Shown here piece after piece: positions 36,804 to 45,438 of a stretch of DNA of 64,000 nt. This DNA comes from Algoriphagus sp. PAP.12. Its GTDB lineage: Bacteria; Bacteroidota; Bacteroidia; Cytophagales; Cyclobacteriaceae. Each line of letters opens with the position of its first letter. Within the stretch, counting starts at the first letter, position 1. Where the stretch lies: positions 37,239-101,238 of the forward strand of contig NZ_JAPPSQ010000017.1 in the NCBI RefSeq assembly GCF_026652115.1, read 5' to 3'. A program made the position numbers and the translations under genes. A model generated the notes under the pieces. The model saw nothing but the letters and a program-made list of their open reading frames with translations, ran no database searches and was not told the origin of the DNA.

Positions 36804-36845
36804 AAATCCCCCTGCCCCTTTTGGAAAAGGGGGATTTGATTCTTT
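36804..36845 (+). terminator. Probable terminator after the DUF3347 gene
   Basis: Perfect 10-bp stem AAATCCCCCT (36804-36813) and AGGGGGATTT (36828-36837) with further CC/GG pairing in the loop; the T-run (TTCTTTT) is modest. Confidence 0.65.
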
Positions 36846-36875
36846 TACATCCGCCAAATCAAAGGTTATTTAACC

Positions 36876-37307
36876 ATGAAAAAATTCTTCTTTTTATTCT
36901 TCCTTACTGCTATGATTTCATCAGCTGCGATGGCTCAGGAAAAAGTGCTGGAGCCATTGAAAGTTTCCCAGATCCGAGGAATTAATGTCTTTGGAAAACC
37001 GGTAGATAACCAAACCCGCTGTGTCCATTGGCATTCTGAATTGGATATTATAGCGATCAAATTCAAATGCTGTGAAAAATATTATCCATGTTATTCATGC
37101 CATGAGGAAGATGCAGATCATGAGCCTCGCGTTTGGCCCAAAATAGAATTTGATCAAAAAGCAATTCTATGTGGAGTCTGTGGAACAGAGCTAAGCATCT
37201 CTGACTACATGGCCTCCGATAATACCTGTCCATCTTGTAAATCATCATTTAACCCTGGATGCAGTAAGCATTACCACCTTTACTTCGAGACTAATCCAAA
37301 AGATTAA
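36876..37307 (+). CDS. CHY zinc-finger protein with predicted export signal
   Basis: A 143-residue protein. Residues about 30-140 match the CHY zinc-finger pattern: RCVHWHSELDIIAIKFKCCE, YYPCYSCHEED, ILCGVCGTELS, TCPSCKSSFNPGCSKH. Family members in cytosol or mitochondria bind several zinc ions. Here the domain is preceded by MKKFFFLFFLTAMISS and then AMAQ, a typical signal peptide with cleavage at AMA-Q, so the mature protein would be periplasmic. It lies within a copper island, 49 bp before the CopB gene, suggesting a metal-buffering or redox role. Function is otherwise unknown. Confidence 0.75.
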   Translation: MKKFFFLFFLTAMISSAAMAQEKVLEPLKVSQIRGINVFGKPVDNQTRCVHWHSELDIIAIKFKCCEKYYPCYSCHEEDADHEPRVWPKIEFDQKAILCGVCGTELSISDYMASDNTCPSCKSSFNPGCSKHYHLYFETNPKD

Positions 37308-37356
37308 ATGAATTCATTTAGAAGATTGTTTTTCAATTAGTTAAAAAACATCTAAC

Positions 37357-39432
37357 ATGAACCATTCTCAACACAACCCTACCGAAAACAAAGACCATTC
37401 TCACAAGCATGATTCTCATGACCACAAGCATGAGCATCCTTCTAATCATGAATCCATGGATCATGGAAGTCATTCCGAAGGTGGACATGAAGGGCATGGA
37501 AATCACCACCAGCATATGATCCAAGACTTCAAAAAGAGGTTTTGGGTCTCTCTGATTTTGACTATTCCGGTATTACTTTTTTCAGATATGATCCAGGATT
37601 GGCTGGGTTTCTCTATCCAATTTGAATCAAAATCTTATGTCGTTTTTGGTATTTCGACAATTCTATTCTTTTATGGAGGTTGGCCATTTTTAAAAGGATT
37701 AAAAGAAGAATTAAGTGCCAAAAATCCCGGGATGATGACTTTGATCGCTTTGGCGATTTCGGTGGCATATTTATACAGTTCAGCTGTAGTTTTTGGCTTG
37801 GAGGGAAAGGATTTTTATTGGGAACTCGCCACTCTGATTGTCATCATGCTATTGGGACATTGGATGGAAATGAGATCCATTTTGGGAGCTTCCAAAGCTT
37901 TGGAAAAACTAGCCGATTTGATGCCCTCTGAAGCACATTTGATCGAAGGGGATCAAACCAAGGATATTCCAGCTTCTGAATTGAAATCGGGACAAAAAAT
38001 AGTAGTAAAAGCCCATGAAAAAATCCCTGCCGATGGCAAAATCATAGAAGGGGAAAGTTATCTGGACGAAAGCATGCTAACAGGGGAAAGCAAGCCTGTC
38101 AAGCGTAGGAAAGGAGATGAAATCATCGGAGGATCCATCAACGGCAATCAATCCATAAAAGTTGAAATCTCCAAAACAGGTGATGAATCGTACCTCAACC
38201 AGGTCATTGGACTAGTCAAAGAAGCTCAGGAAAGTAAATCCAAAACACAAAATCTAGCTAACAAAGCAGCTAAATGGCTCACCTATATTTCCTTGAGCAT
38301 GGGGATTATCACCTTGGTTGTATGGCTTGTGATAGGGAAAGAGTTTGATTTCGCATTGGGCCGAATGGTAACCGTCATGGTGATCGCTTGTCCTCATGCA
38401 TTAGGTTTGGCTATTCCTTTGGTTGTTTCGATCTCCACCTCTATTTCAGCCGAAAAAGGCCTTTTAATCAGAAATAGAACAGCTTTTGAAAACTCCAGAA
38501 AGGTCACTGCGATAGTTTTTGACAAAACAGGCACACTCACCGAGGGTAAATTTGGAGTAACCAGAATCGAAAGCCTGGAAGGAACAGATGATCAAAAGCT
38601 TTTGGCTTGGGCAGCTGCGATGGAAGAAAACTCAGAACATCCTATCGCAAGAGGCATAACCAATAAAGCCAAGGAAGAAAACCTTGAGTTTCCAAAGGTG
38701 TCGGATTTTGAATCCATCACTGGAAAAGGGATTTCTGGGAAAATTGAAGGAAAATCGATCAAAGTAATCAGTCCTGGTTATTTGAAAGAAAATGACATTT
38801 CTATTCCAAAAGATGCAGCAAGCGATCAAGCAGAAACCATTGTTTATGTATTGGAGGATAAAAAATTAATAGGGTTTATCGCACTGGCAGACGGAATCAG
38901 AGAGGAAAGTGCAGATGCTATTCAAACCTTCAAGAAGAAAGAAATTCAAGTTTTCATGGCCACTGGAGACAATGAAAAAACCGCAAAAGCTGTCAGTGAA
39001 AAACTAGGCCTGGATGGATATTTCAGCGAAGTTCTGCCAGATGGGAAAGTTAAAATCATCGAAGACTTGCAAGCAAAGGGGCAATTCGTTGCCATGACCG
39101 GCGATGGAGTGAATGATGCCCCAGCCTTGGCAAAAGCAGATATTGGTATTGCTGTGGGATCGGGAACCGATGTCGCTGTAGAAACAGCCGATATTATTTT
39201 GGTCAACAGCAACCCCAAAGACATTAGTAATTTGATCCTATTTGGACAGGCTACCTATAAAAAAATGATTCAAAACTTGGGATGGGCAGTAGGTTACAAT
39301 GCCATTGCACTTCCTTTGGCTACTGGATTTATCCCCGGATTGATGATCCAACCGGCCTTGGGTGCGGGATTGATGAGCATCAGTACCATCATTTGCGCAT
39401 TGAATGCCCAGCTACTCAGACGAAAGCTTTAA
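37357..39432 (+). CDS. copB: CopB-type copper-translocating P1B-ATPase
   Basis: ATP-driven export of copper across the inner membrane. The 691-residue protein has a CPH motif (345-347, in IACPHALGLAIP) in the sixth TM helix, marking P1B-3 (CopB) rather than CPC CopA. Other motifs are TGES, phosphorylation site D389KTGTLTEG, and GDGVNDAP. Instead of an HMA domain the N-terminus has 17 His in the first 54 residues. It follows the CHY gene closely and precedes the DUF2911 gene by 13 bp. Confidence 0.94.
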   Translation: MNHSQHNPTENKDHSHKHDSHDHKHEHPSNHESMDHGSHSEGGHEGHGNHHQHMIQDFKKRFWVSLILTIPVLLFSDMIQDWLGFSIQFESKSYVVFGISTILFFYGGWPFLKGLKEELSAKNPGMMTLIALAISVAYLYSSAVVFGLEGKDFYWELATLIVIMLLGHWMEMRSILGASKALEKLADLMPSEAHLIEGDQTKDIPASELKSGQKIVVKAHEKIPADGKIIEGESYLDESMLTGESKPVKRRKGDEIIGGSINGNQSIKVEISKTGDESYLNQVIGLVKEAQESKSKTQNLANKAAKWLTYISLSMGIITLVVWLVIGKEFDFALGRMVTVMVIACPHALGLAIPLVVSISTSISAEKGLLIRNRTAFENSRKVTAIVFDKTGTLTEGKFGVTRIESLEGTDDQKLLAWAAAMEENSEHPIARGITNKAKEENLEFPKVSDFESITGKGISGKIEGKSIKVISPGYLKENDISIPKDAASDQAETIVYVLEDKKLIGFIALADGIREESADAIQTFKKKEIQVFMATGDNEKTAKAVSEKLGLDGYFSEVLPDGKVKIIEDLQAKGQFVAMTGDGVNDAPALAKADIGIAVGSGTDVAVETADIILVNSNPKDISNLILFGQATYKKMIQNLGWAVGYNAIALPLATGFIPGLMIQPALGAGLMSISTIICALNAQLLRRKL

Positions 39433-39445
39433 ACAATTTATTTAG

Positions 39446-40030
39446 ATGAAAAATTACACTCTCTTATTCCTTTTAGTAGGATTTATTGGTTGTAAATCTG
39501 GTTCAAATGAACATGCAGAAGGAACGAATGTCATGGACCACAGTGAACACCAAGCCCCTACCAATGAAGACCAAAAATCAAAAAGTCCAAGAACTGCTGC
39601 AATGGCAGTAGTCGATGGCAATCATATCCACATTGACTATTCATCCCCTAGTGTCAGAGGTAGACAAATTTTTGGAGGCTTAGTGGCATACGGTGAAGTT
39701 TGGGTAACAGGAGCACACAAGGCGACTTCTATTCAAATAGATAAACCAATCCAAATTGACGGTCAAAAAATTCCTTCAGGGAAATATGGATTGTTTACCA
39801 TTCCAGGTGAAAATGAATGGACATTTATAGTAAACCAAGTGTGGGATATGCACTTAGCAGATGATTATTCTCTGGAAAAAGATGTCATTAGAATCTCTGC
39901 CATACCAACAAAATTAGAGCAGCCAGTTGAATCCTTGACCTTTGAAGTCATTCCAAAAGAAAATAACCAAGGAGAAATCCGATTTGCATGGTCAGACACG
40001 CAGGCCTCATTTACCTTCCAAAACGATTAA
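39446..40030 (+). CDS. DUF2911 lipoprotein
   Basis: A 194-residue lipoprotein (lipobox FIGCKS) with a His-rich stretch (VMDHSEHQA) and a DUF2911 domain from about residue 45, showing IHIDYSSPSVRGRQIFGGLV, WVTGAHKATSIQ and SGKYGLFTIPG. DUF2911 is an uncharacterised periplasmic beta-sandwich. Close spacing after copB (13 bp) and the His-rich N-terminus suggest a role in copper handling (inference). Confidence 0.82.
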   Translation: MKNYTLLFLLVGFIGCKSGSNEHAEGTNVMDHSEHQAPTNEDQKSKSPRTAAMAVVDGNHIHIDYSSPSVRGRQIFGGLVAYGEVWVTGAHKATSIQIDKPIQIDGQKIPSGKYGLFTIPGENEWTFIVNQVWDMHLADDYSLEKDVIRISAIPTKLEQPVESLTFEVIPKENNQGEIRFAWSDTQASFTFQND

Positions 40031-40063
40031 TCCCCCAAAACCACCAGTCCAATTCACCCAGTT

Positions 40064-40759
40064 ATGAGAAAAAACAATCAGTATTACGCCCGAAGGATTC
40101 ACCGCTTTTTGGGTGTATTTATCGGTATCCAATTCTTTTTTTGGACCCTATCAGGACTCTATTTCTCTTGGACAGATATCGATGAGATTCATGGAGACCA
40201 TTTCCATCGGGATCATATGATGCACATGACAGCCACTGATTTGGTAGAGCCCAGTACTTTGGATTCAACCTTGGAGATTTCATCTTTAGAACTTCGATTT
40301 GTCCTCCACCAACCCTATTATTGGGTCAATGGGAAAACCCTTTACAATGCCCAGACGGGCATAATCAAACCAGAAATCACCGAAGAGGAGGCAAAAGAAA
40401 TTGCTCAAGTATATATCAAGGGAGACTATGGAATTGAATCTGCCGAATACCTGACAGAAACAGGAAATCATCATGAGTTCAGGGGGAAGCCTCTTCCAGT
40501 CTGGGCCGTAAAATATGATCATCCGGAAAAACTGATTGCTTACATCGATGCAAAAAGTGGTTCATTCCAATCTATCAGACATCGGAGCTGGAGATGGTTT
40601 GACTTCCTTTGGATGTTCCATACGATGGATTATGCGGGTAGAGATGATTTCAACAATTTACTCTTGAGAGCTTTCTCCTTATTCGGATTATTAACCATCG
40701 GATCAGGATTTACGCTTTATTTCATGACTATTCCCAAGAAAAGAAAACATAAAAACTGA
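40064..40759 (+). CDS. PepSY-domain membrane protein
   Basis: A 231-residue protein with an N-terminal helix (FLGVFIGIQFFFWTLSGLYF), a periplasmic region with a His-rich segment (HGDHFHRDHMMHMT) and a PepSY-like domain (EEAKEIAQVYIKGDYGIESA), a WMFHTMDY motif and a C-terminal helix. It resembles a short PepSY-TM / iron-sulfate reductase-like protein; these are often linked to metal reduction or uptake. Last gene of the copper run; its stop codon lies inside the terminator stem. Confidence 0.8.
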   Translation: MRKNNQYYARRIHRFLGVFIGIQFFFWTLSGLYFSWTDIDEIHGDHFHRDHMMHMTATDLVEPSTLDSTLEISSLELRFVLHQPYYWVNGKTLYNAQTGIIKPEITEEEAKEIAQVYIKGDYGIESAEYLTETGNHHEFRGKPLPVWAVKYDHPEKLIAYIDAKSGSFQSIRHRSWRWFDFLWMFHTMDYAGRDDFNNLLLRAFSLFGLLTIGSGFTLYFMTIPKKRKHKN

Positions 40760-40788
40760 GGCTTCTAGTCTCAGTTTATTTTTTTATA
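40753..40788 (+). terminator. Terminator overlapping the PepSY gene stop
   Basis: Perfect 8-bp stem AAACTGAG (40753-40760) and CTCAGTTT (40770-40777), a 9-nt loop and a T-rich tract. The TGA stop (40757-40759) is inside the left arm. Confidence 0.8.
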
Positions 40789-40815
40789 TTTAAATACACT
40801 TATTTTCAGTGTCTT

Positions 40816-41697
40816 ATGAGGTTTGTTTTGCTATCGGCTTTTTACCTAACCTTTACCCTTATGGCACATTCTCAAGAGTCCAATAGGGTCAATTACGAAC
40901 AATTGGGAATATCTTTTTTAATACCCAATGGATGGCAAGGACAGGAAGCCAACCATGGAGTTCTATTACAAAACCAAAGTTTGGGAGGGATTATCCTAAT
41001 CTCTACTCACAATCAAAACATCAGTCAAATCAAAGCTGAGGCCCTCAAGCCTATCCAGGATGAACAAGGAACCTACATGACCCTATTGGGTTCTTTGGAG
41101 GAACTATCACCTACTGCCGTTGCTGGGACTTTTGATGGCTACCTGCAGGGAGCCATGGCAAAAGCCTATATCATCGGAGTTGAAAATCCCTATAAAGGAT
41201 TGGGGGTAACTATATCCATCGCTGCCAATTCAGACCGGTTTACTGAAGAACTCAAAATTGCCGGCATGGAACTTTATCGATCTTTTGAATTCAGGGAAGT
41301 TGACCGAAGCAAGGAATTTGAAGAATGGAAAGCATTTCTGGCAGGATATAGATTGACTTACATGAGTTCTTATTATTCTCCAAGCGCCACAGAGGGAGGT
41401 ATATCCGGTGGAATGTCTCAAAAACGAGTGATTGACCTCTGCTCGGAAGGGTATTTTAGTATGAATAATTCCAGCAGCATTCAAATGGATGGATTGGGGA
41501 TGAACAATGACAAAGGGAAAGGAAACGGAAGCTGGGAAATAGGGTTAGGAGAAGACGGCTCTCCTGCATTACTCTTAAAATCTTATACTGGTGAAACCTG
41601 GTCATACAACTTATCATTTGCAGAAAACAAGCTCTATTTAAACGGAGAGCATTATTTCAGGACCAATAGCGGAGAAAATGCTCCCAATTGCTATTAA
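40816..41697 (+). CDS. Secreted protein of unknown function
   Basis: A 293-residue product with a signal peptide ending LMAHSQ. The N-terminal half (GISFLIPNGWQGQEANHGV) resembles domains that begin with 'F.ip.gW', seen in proteins stored as DUF1795-like; the C-terminal half (WEIGLGEDGSPALLLKS and later YLNGEHYFR) looks like a small beta-barrel. Function not known. Its stop overlaps head-on with the stop of the convergent TonB receptor gene (3 shared bases). Confidence 0.65.
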   Translation: MRFVLLSAFYLTFTLMAHSQESNRVNYEQLGISFLIPNGWQGQEANHGVLLQNQSLGGIILISTHNQNISQIKAEALKPIQDEQGTYMTLLGSLEELSPTAVAGTFDGYLQGAMAKAYIIGVENPYKGLGVTISIAANSDRFTEELKIAGMELYRSFEFREVDRSKEFEEWKAFLAGYRLTYMSSYYSPSATEGGISGGMSQKRVIDLCSEGYFSMNNSSSIQMDGLGMNNDKGKGNGSWEIGLGEDGSPALLLKSYTGETWSYNLSFAENKLYLNGEHYFRTNSGENAPNCY

Positions 41698-43967
41698 TCC
41701 AAAATTGTGAACCTGACACCAATAAAACCTCGGATTCCTTGGTTTGGAGCGAACATATAAGTTGGATCAAAGGTCAAAGCCTGAGGGTTATCAGGAGTAG
41801 GAATAACCGAACCGTCCGATGCGAAGTCTACTCCTTGATCAAAGGGATCAAAGGCCCTTGCAATGCTATTGGCTGGAGGAGTATAATTCAGAAGGTTCTT
41901 AATCCCTCCAAAAATCTCCCATCTCTCTCCCAAACCTTGAGTCAGCTGAATATTCTGAATACTCCACCAAGGTGAATAGGCAGATCGTTGATCTAGCTCG
42001 CCCAAAAGTGGCAGTCGCATGGGACTATTAATATTTCCGGTATAATCAATTTTTAGATCCCAACCCGGAACTGTATAGGCCACATTCCAAACTCCAGAAA
42101 AGCGCTCGGATAGCAATTGTCTTGTCATCACACCTTCCTGTTCAAAACTCACATCCATCAAGGTGGCTCCCAGACTCCCCTCCCAGCCTGAAGGAAATGC
42201 AAAGCTGGAATTCAAGGAAACTCCTTTGGAAATGGCATGGCCGTCCAAATTCGCATAAATTATCTGATTGGGGTTGGTTTCATAATCAGGAATGATTCTG
42301 TTGGTGAAATAAGTATAAAAAACCGATCCATCCAGATTGAAGAAAGTACCTTTATCGGTATAGAAATTCTTCACCATGTTGGCATTGACATTCCAGGATT
42401 TCTCCGGCTTTAATTCTTCGGCAAAAATCACTTCTCTCGCCCCTGTCAAAGCAGCATGATCCTCTGTAAAAACATTGGCTACCCGAAAGCCATTTCCTAA
42501 AGAAAACCTGAAAACAGTTGTTTGATCCAAAGTGGACAGCTTGTAATTGAGACGCGGAGAAAGGATCGTACCGTGAATAGAATTATAATCTGATCTGGCT
42601 CCCAAAAGCAAACTTTGGGTTGGAGAGATCCTGATTTCATCCTGAATGAAGATACCCGGTAAATGAATTTCTGAAGGTTTATTTTCATCCAAGCTTATTC
42701 CTGCCGTCGCTGGGGTATTATCATCGTAATAGGTGTAGCGATATGCTAAACCGGTCAGCAACTGATGATTCCCTGCTTCTTTGGTCCAGGTAAACTGCCC
42801 AAATCCAATGGTTTGTTGTCCTAAGTATTCGACATTTCCGTACACTGAATTTTGATCATGGCCATTGGCAGAAAATTGAAAATTGAAGTTCTCGGATCCT
42901 GGCAACTGGTAATTGCCAAAAAGCTCCCATCGGCTCGTATAAATACTTTCTCCATAGACTTGTGAGCCTCCGCGAAAGCTTTTATTCCAATTCATCTGCC
43001 CGCCCCATCGATCTTCATAGAGATAGCGAATCCCGATATTCATGCTTTTCCGTCTTTTCCTATAAAAACTGAGTTTTTCAAAAACAGAAATTCGCTTCGC
43101 CAAAGTCAAATCAGTCATTCCATCTCCATTGTTGTCTATTGGATTGTCATAATAAAATGCATTGATACCAGTGAGAGATTGGACCGATTTCCCCCATTCA
43201 GTTTTCAAGCCCAGATCCAGATTCAGTTCTCCCCAACCTGTTCCAAAAACATCCATATTGAAAACAGGGGCCAAATCAGGCTTTTTGGTAATGATATTGA
43301 TCAAGCCTCCTACTGCCTCAGAGCCATATAAAGTAGAGGCAGGTCCCTTGACCACTTCAATTCTGTCAATTAAAGCCTGTGGTATACCCGTCAAACCATA
43401 TACAGTGGATAAGCCACTTACGATCGGCATCCCATCAATCAAAACCATCGTATAGGGCCCTTCCAAGCCATTGATATGAATGTCTCCAGTATTACAAATG
43501 TTGCAATTGATCTGGGGGCGGACTCCATTGACATTTTGAAGTGATTCGAATAAGGAAGGCGTAGGATTAGCCTTAAAAAAACCATCCTTATACACCTCCA
43601 CCGGAACGGGGCTATTCAGTCTGGACACCTCCTGCATGGTTCCACTGACCACCACCTCATCCAGACTATTATCCAAGGACTCCAATTCTATTTTCAATGG
43701 CTCACGTTGAGGAACCTGAACCTCCAAAACCTCTTTTCTAAAACCTAACAGGCTCACCTCAATCTTGAATTTGCCAGAGTTGAGCTGAGCCAATTCAAAT
43801 TGCCCCAAAGAATCCGTCACTACTCCCCTTCCCAATTCCGGTACAAACACATTGGCAAACTCCAAAGCATGAGATTTAGATTCCACTTTTCCATAGATCT
43901 TTTCTTGTCCCAATGAGGATTGAATACTAGTCAAGGAAAAAACAAGAACCGCAAATAGCTGTTTCAT
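41694..43967 (-). CDS. TonB-dependent outer-membrane receptor
   Basis: A 757-residue energy-coupled importer. A signal peptide (about 1-20) is followed by a carboxypeptidase-like beta-sandwich (about 22-105), a plug domain (about 115-230; INCNICNTGDIHINGLEG, MVLIDGMPIVSG, VVKGPASTLYGSEAVGG) and a 22-strand barrel ending FIGVRFTILD. The Cys pair CNIC in the plug is a mark of a receptor subgroup I associate with metal-regulator neighbours. It is divergent from a DtxR-family regulator with a palindromic operator in between, so a role in Fe, Mn or a metal complex is likely; ligand unproven. Confidence 0.9.
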   Translation of the reverse strand: MKQLFAVLVFSLTSIQSSLGQEKIYGKVESKSHALEFANVFVPELGRGVVTDSLGQFELAQLNSGKFKIEVSLLGFRKEVLEVQVPQREPLKIELESLDNSLDEVVVSGTMQEVSRLNSPVPVEVYKDGFFKANPTPSLFESLQNVNGVRPQINCNICNTGDIHINGLEGPYTMVLIDGMPIVSGLSTVYGLTGIPQALIDRIEVVKGPASTLYGSEAVGGLINIITKKPDLAPVFNMDVFGTGWGELNLDLGLKTEWGKSVQSLTGINAFYYDNPIDNNGDGMTDLTLAKRISVFEKLSFYRKRRKSMNIGIRYLYEDRWGGQMNWNKSFRGGSQVYGESIYTSRWELFGNYQLPGSENFNFQFSANGHDQNSVYGNVEYLGQQTIGFGQFTWTKEAGNHQLLTGLAYRYTYYDDNTPATAGISLDENKPSEIHLPGIFIQDEIRISPTQSLLLGARSDYNSIHGTILSPRLNYKLSTLDQTTVFRFSLGNGFRVANVFTEDHAALTGAREVIFAEELKPEKSWNVNANMVKNFYTDKGTFFNLDGSVFYTYFTNRIIPDYETNPNQIIYANLDGHAISKGVSLNSSFAFPSGWEGSLGATLMDVSFEQEGVMTRQLLSERFSGVWNVAYTVPGWDLKIDYTGNINSPMRLPLLGELDQRSAYSPWWSIQNIQLTQGLGERWEIFGGIKNLLNYTPPANSIARAFDPFDQGVDFASDGSVIPTPDNPQALTFDPTYMFAPNQGIRGFIGVRFTILD

Positions 43968-44015
43968 AGACTTTTCGGAAAAGATAGTTTAGTCTTCATT
44001 ATCCTATTATTATCA

Positions 44016-44023
44016 CAAAAGTA
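44016..44023 (-). promoter_or_regulatory. -7 box of the TonB receptor promoter
   Basis: Minus-strand TACTTTTG matches TAnnTTTG. A TTG at 44045-44043 lies 19 bp upstream, a normal -33 to -7 spacing in this phylum. The 5' UTR would be about 40 nt. Confidence 0.55.
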
Positions 44024-44025
44024 TA

Positions 44026-44045
44026 TTGTTAGATTATTCTAACAA
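44026..44045. promoter_or_regulatory. 20-bp palindrome, probable DtxR-family operator
   Basis: TTGTTAGATTATTCTAACAA is a perfect inverted repeat with 8-bp arms and a TTAT centre. It fills the space between the -33 TTG and the -7 box of the TonB receptor gene, and lies about 50 bp upstream of the regulator's own start, so a bound regulator would block receptor transcription and possibly its own. Confidence 0.6.
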
Positions 44046-44061
44046 ATTTATTTTAAAGAAA

Positions 44062-44069
44062 TAATTTTG
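44062..44069 (+). promoter_or_regulatory. -7 box of the DtxR-family regulator gene
   Basis: TAATTTTG fits TAnnTTTG. Transcription would start near 44076, inside the 16-bp palindrome at 44073-44088. Confidence 0.45.
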
Positions 44070-44072
44070 CAT

Positions 44073-44088
44073 ATTTGATTAATCAAAT
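44073..44088. promoter_or_regulatory. 16-bp palindrome over the regulator start region
   Basis: ATTTGATTAATCAAAT is perfectly palindromic and ends 7 bp before the regulator's ATG, at the predicted transcription start. It differs from the 20-bp palindrome upstream, so it may bind another regulator or be incidental. Confidence 0.4.
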
Positions 44089-44095
44089 AGTTCAA

Positions 44096-44773
44096 ATGGC
44101 CTCGACAACCGAAGAAAATTACCTGAAAGCGCTATTTAACCTAGCCAATGAGAGAGGCGAGGTAAACATCTCAGAATTAGCGAATCAACTGGAAGTAAGC
44201 ATGCCAACGGCAAATAGCATGGTGAAGACTTTGCAGAAGGCTGGCTCCTGTATCTATGAGAAGTACAAACCCGTTGTCCTGACTCCCAAAGGAAAAAAGG
44301 AAGCGGCCTTAATCGTCAGAAAACACAGGTTGACTGAGATGTTTTTGGTGACCAAAATGGGATTTGGTTGGGAAGAAGTCCATGAAATAGCCGAACAGGT
44401 TGAACACATTCATGCAAGCAAGTTTTTTGAAAGAATGGATGAAATGATGGGTTATCCGACGGTTGATCCTCATGGTTCACCTATTCCTGACAAACAAGGG
44501 AGAATTCAAGATTTGCAGTTTAAAAGCCTTTCTGAAGCCAAACCAGGTCAAGAAGTGATTTTGGCAGCACTTTCGGATTCTTCCACTGAGTTTCTGGAGT
44601 ATTTGAATAGCCGAAAACTAACCTTGGGAACAGAATTGAAAATCATTTCTAAGGAAGCCTTTGATCAAAGTATTGTGGTTAGTTTTTTGGATTCAGAAAA
44701 AGAAACCTTGAGTCAGAAAGTTTGTGAAAAATTGCTTGTCAAGATATTTGAGTCAAAGGACAGCTCGCAGTAA
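44096..44773 (+). CDS. DtxR/MntR-family metal-dependent transcriptional regulator
   Basis: A 225-residue regulator from the ATG at 44096 (a TTG at 44075 would place the start inside the palindrome). In order: winged helix (about 3-60; ANQLEVSMPTANSMVKTLQKA), metal-binding/dimerisation domain (about 65-135; ELxE-like HRLTEMFLVTKMGFGWEEVHE, HIHASKFFERMDEMMGYPT, VDPHGSPIP) and an SH3-like FeoA domain (about 150-222). Members repress metal-uptake genes when Fe(II) or Mn(II) is bound. The divergent TonB receptor is the obvious target. Confidence 0.92.
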   Translation: MASTTEENYLKALFNLANERGEVNISELANQLEVSMPTANSMVKTLQKAGSCIYEKYKPVVLTPKGKKEAALIVRKHRLTEMFLVTKMGFGWEEVHEIAEQVEHIHASKFFERMDEMMGYPTVDPHGSPIPDKQGRIQDLQFKSLSEAKPGQEVILAALSDSSTEFLEYLNSRKLTLGTELKIISKEAFDQSIVVSFLDSEKETLSQKVCEKLLVKIFESKDSSQ

Positions 44774-44816
44774 ACCTTTTCTGCCCTTCTTTGCTTCTGC
44801 ACGAACCAATAAAAAC

Positions 44817-45242
44817 TCAAAGGTCTTTCTTCCAGTTTCTGGCTTTCTTTTTCTCGGATTGTTGTTTTTTGGATTTCAAGCGCTTTTCAATGGCTCCTTT
44901 GCTGGGTTTACTGGCTTTTCTGATTTTCTTTTTTTCAAAAGACTTTCTAAGCAGATCATAAAACTTCCCAATGACTAGGTCCTTGTTTTGGATTTGAGAC
45001 CTTTTTTCCTGACTCTGTAGTTGAAGGACGCCTGTCTGATCTACTTTATTAGGAAATTTGGAAAGTACTTTCTCTTTTTCTTCCTCAGTAAGGATCTGGG
45101 AATTAGAAACATCAAAAAAGAGTAAAACTTTCGTCTCCACTTTATTGACGTTTTGCCCCCCAGGCCCAGAACTCCTTGCCGTTTGGAAAGTCAATTCTTT
45201 CAAAAAATCGCCTCGTTCTATCCTAGCTTCTAACTGAATCAT
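44817..45242 (-). CDS. arfB: Alternative ribosome-rescue factor ArfB (YaeJ)
   Basis: A 141-residue peptidyl-tRNA hydrolase that frees ribosomes stalled on broken mRNA. It has the catalytic GGQ in SSGPGGQNVNKVETKV and the basic C-terminal tail (KKIRKASKPSKGAIEKRLKS) that enters the empty mRNA channel. Lengths and motifs are normal for the family. Confidence 0.93.
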   Translation of the reverse strand: MIQLEARIERGDFLKELTFQTARSSGPGGQNVNKVETKVLLFFDVSNSQILTEEEKEKVLSKFPNKVDQTGVLQLQSQEKRSQIQNKDLVIGKFYDLLRKSFEKKKIRKASKPSKGAIEKRLKSKKQQSEKKKARNWKKDL

Positions 45243-45438
45243 AGCTCAAATGTAAACTAAATATCACCTTCAATGCCATCAGGAATTTTTCAATTTTGAA
45301 ATTTTTCAATTTTTATTTTTCCACCAACGGTTCACTAAAACTCCTTTTTTAAGCAGAAATTCAGGGAATTTGAATTCATGATGTAAATTGTCATGAATTA
45401 AATCAATTACTCAAACCTGATTAACAAGACCCAAGATC

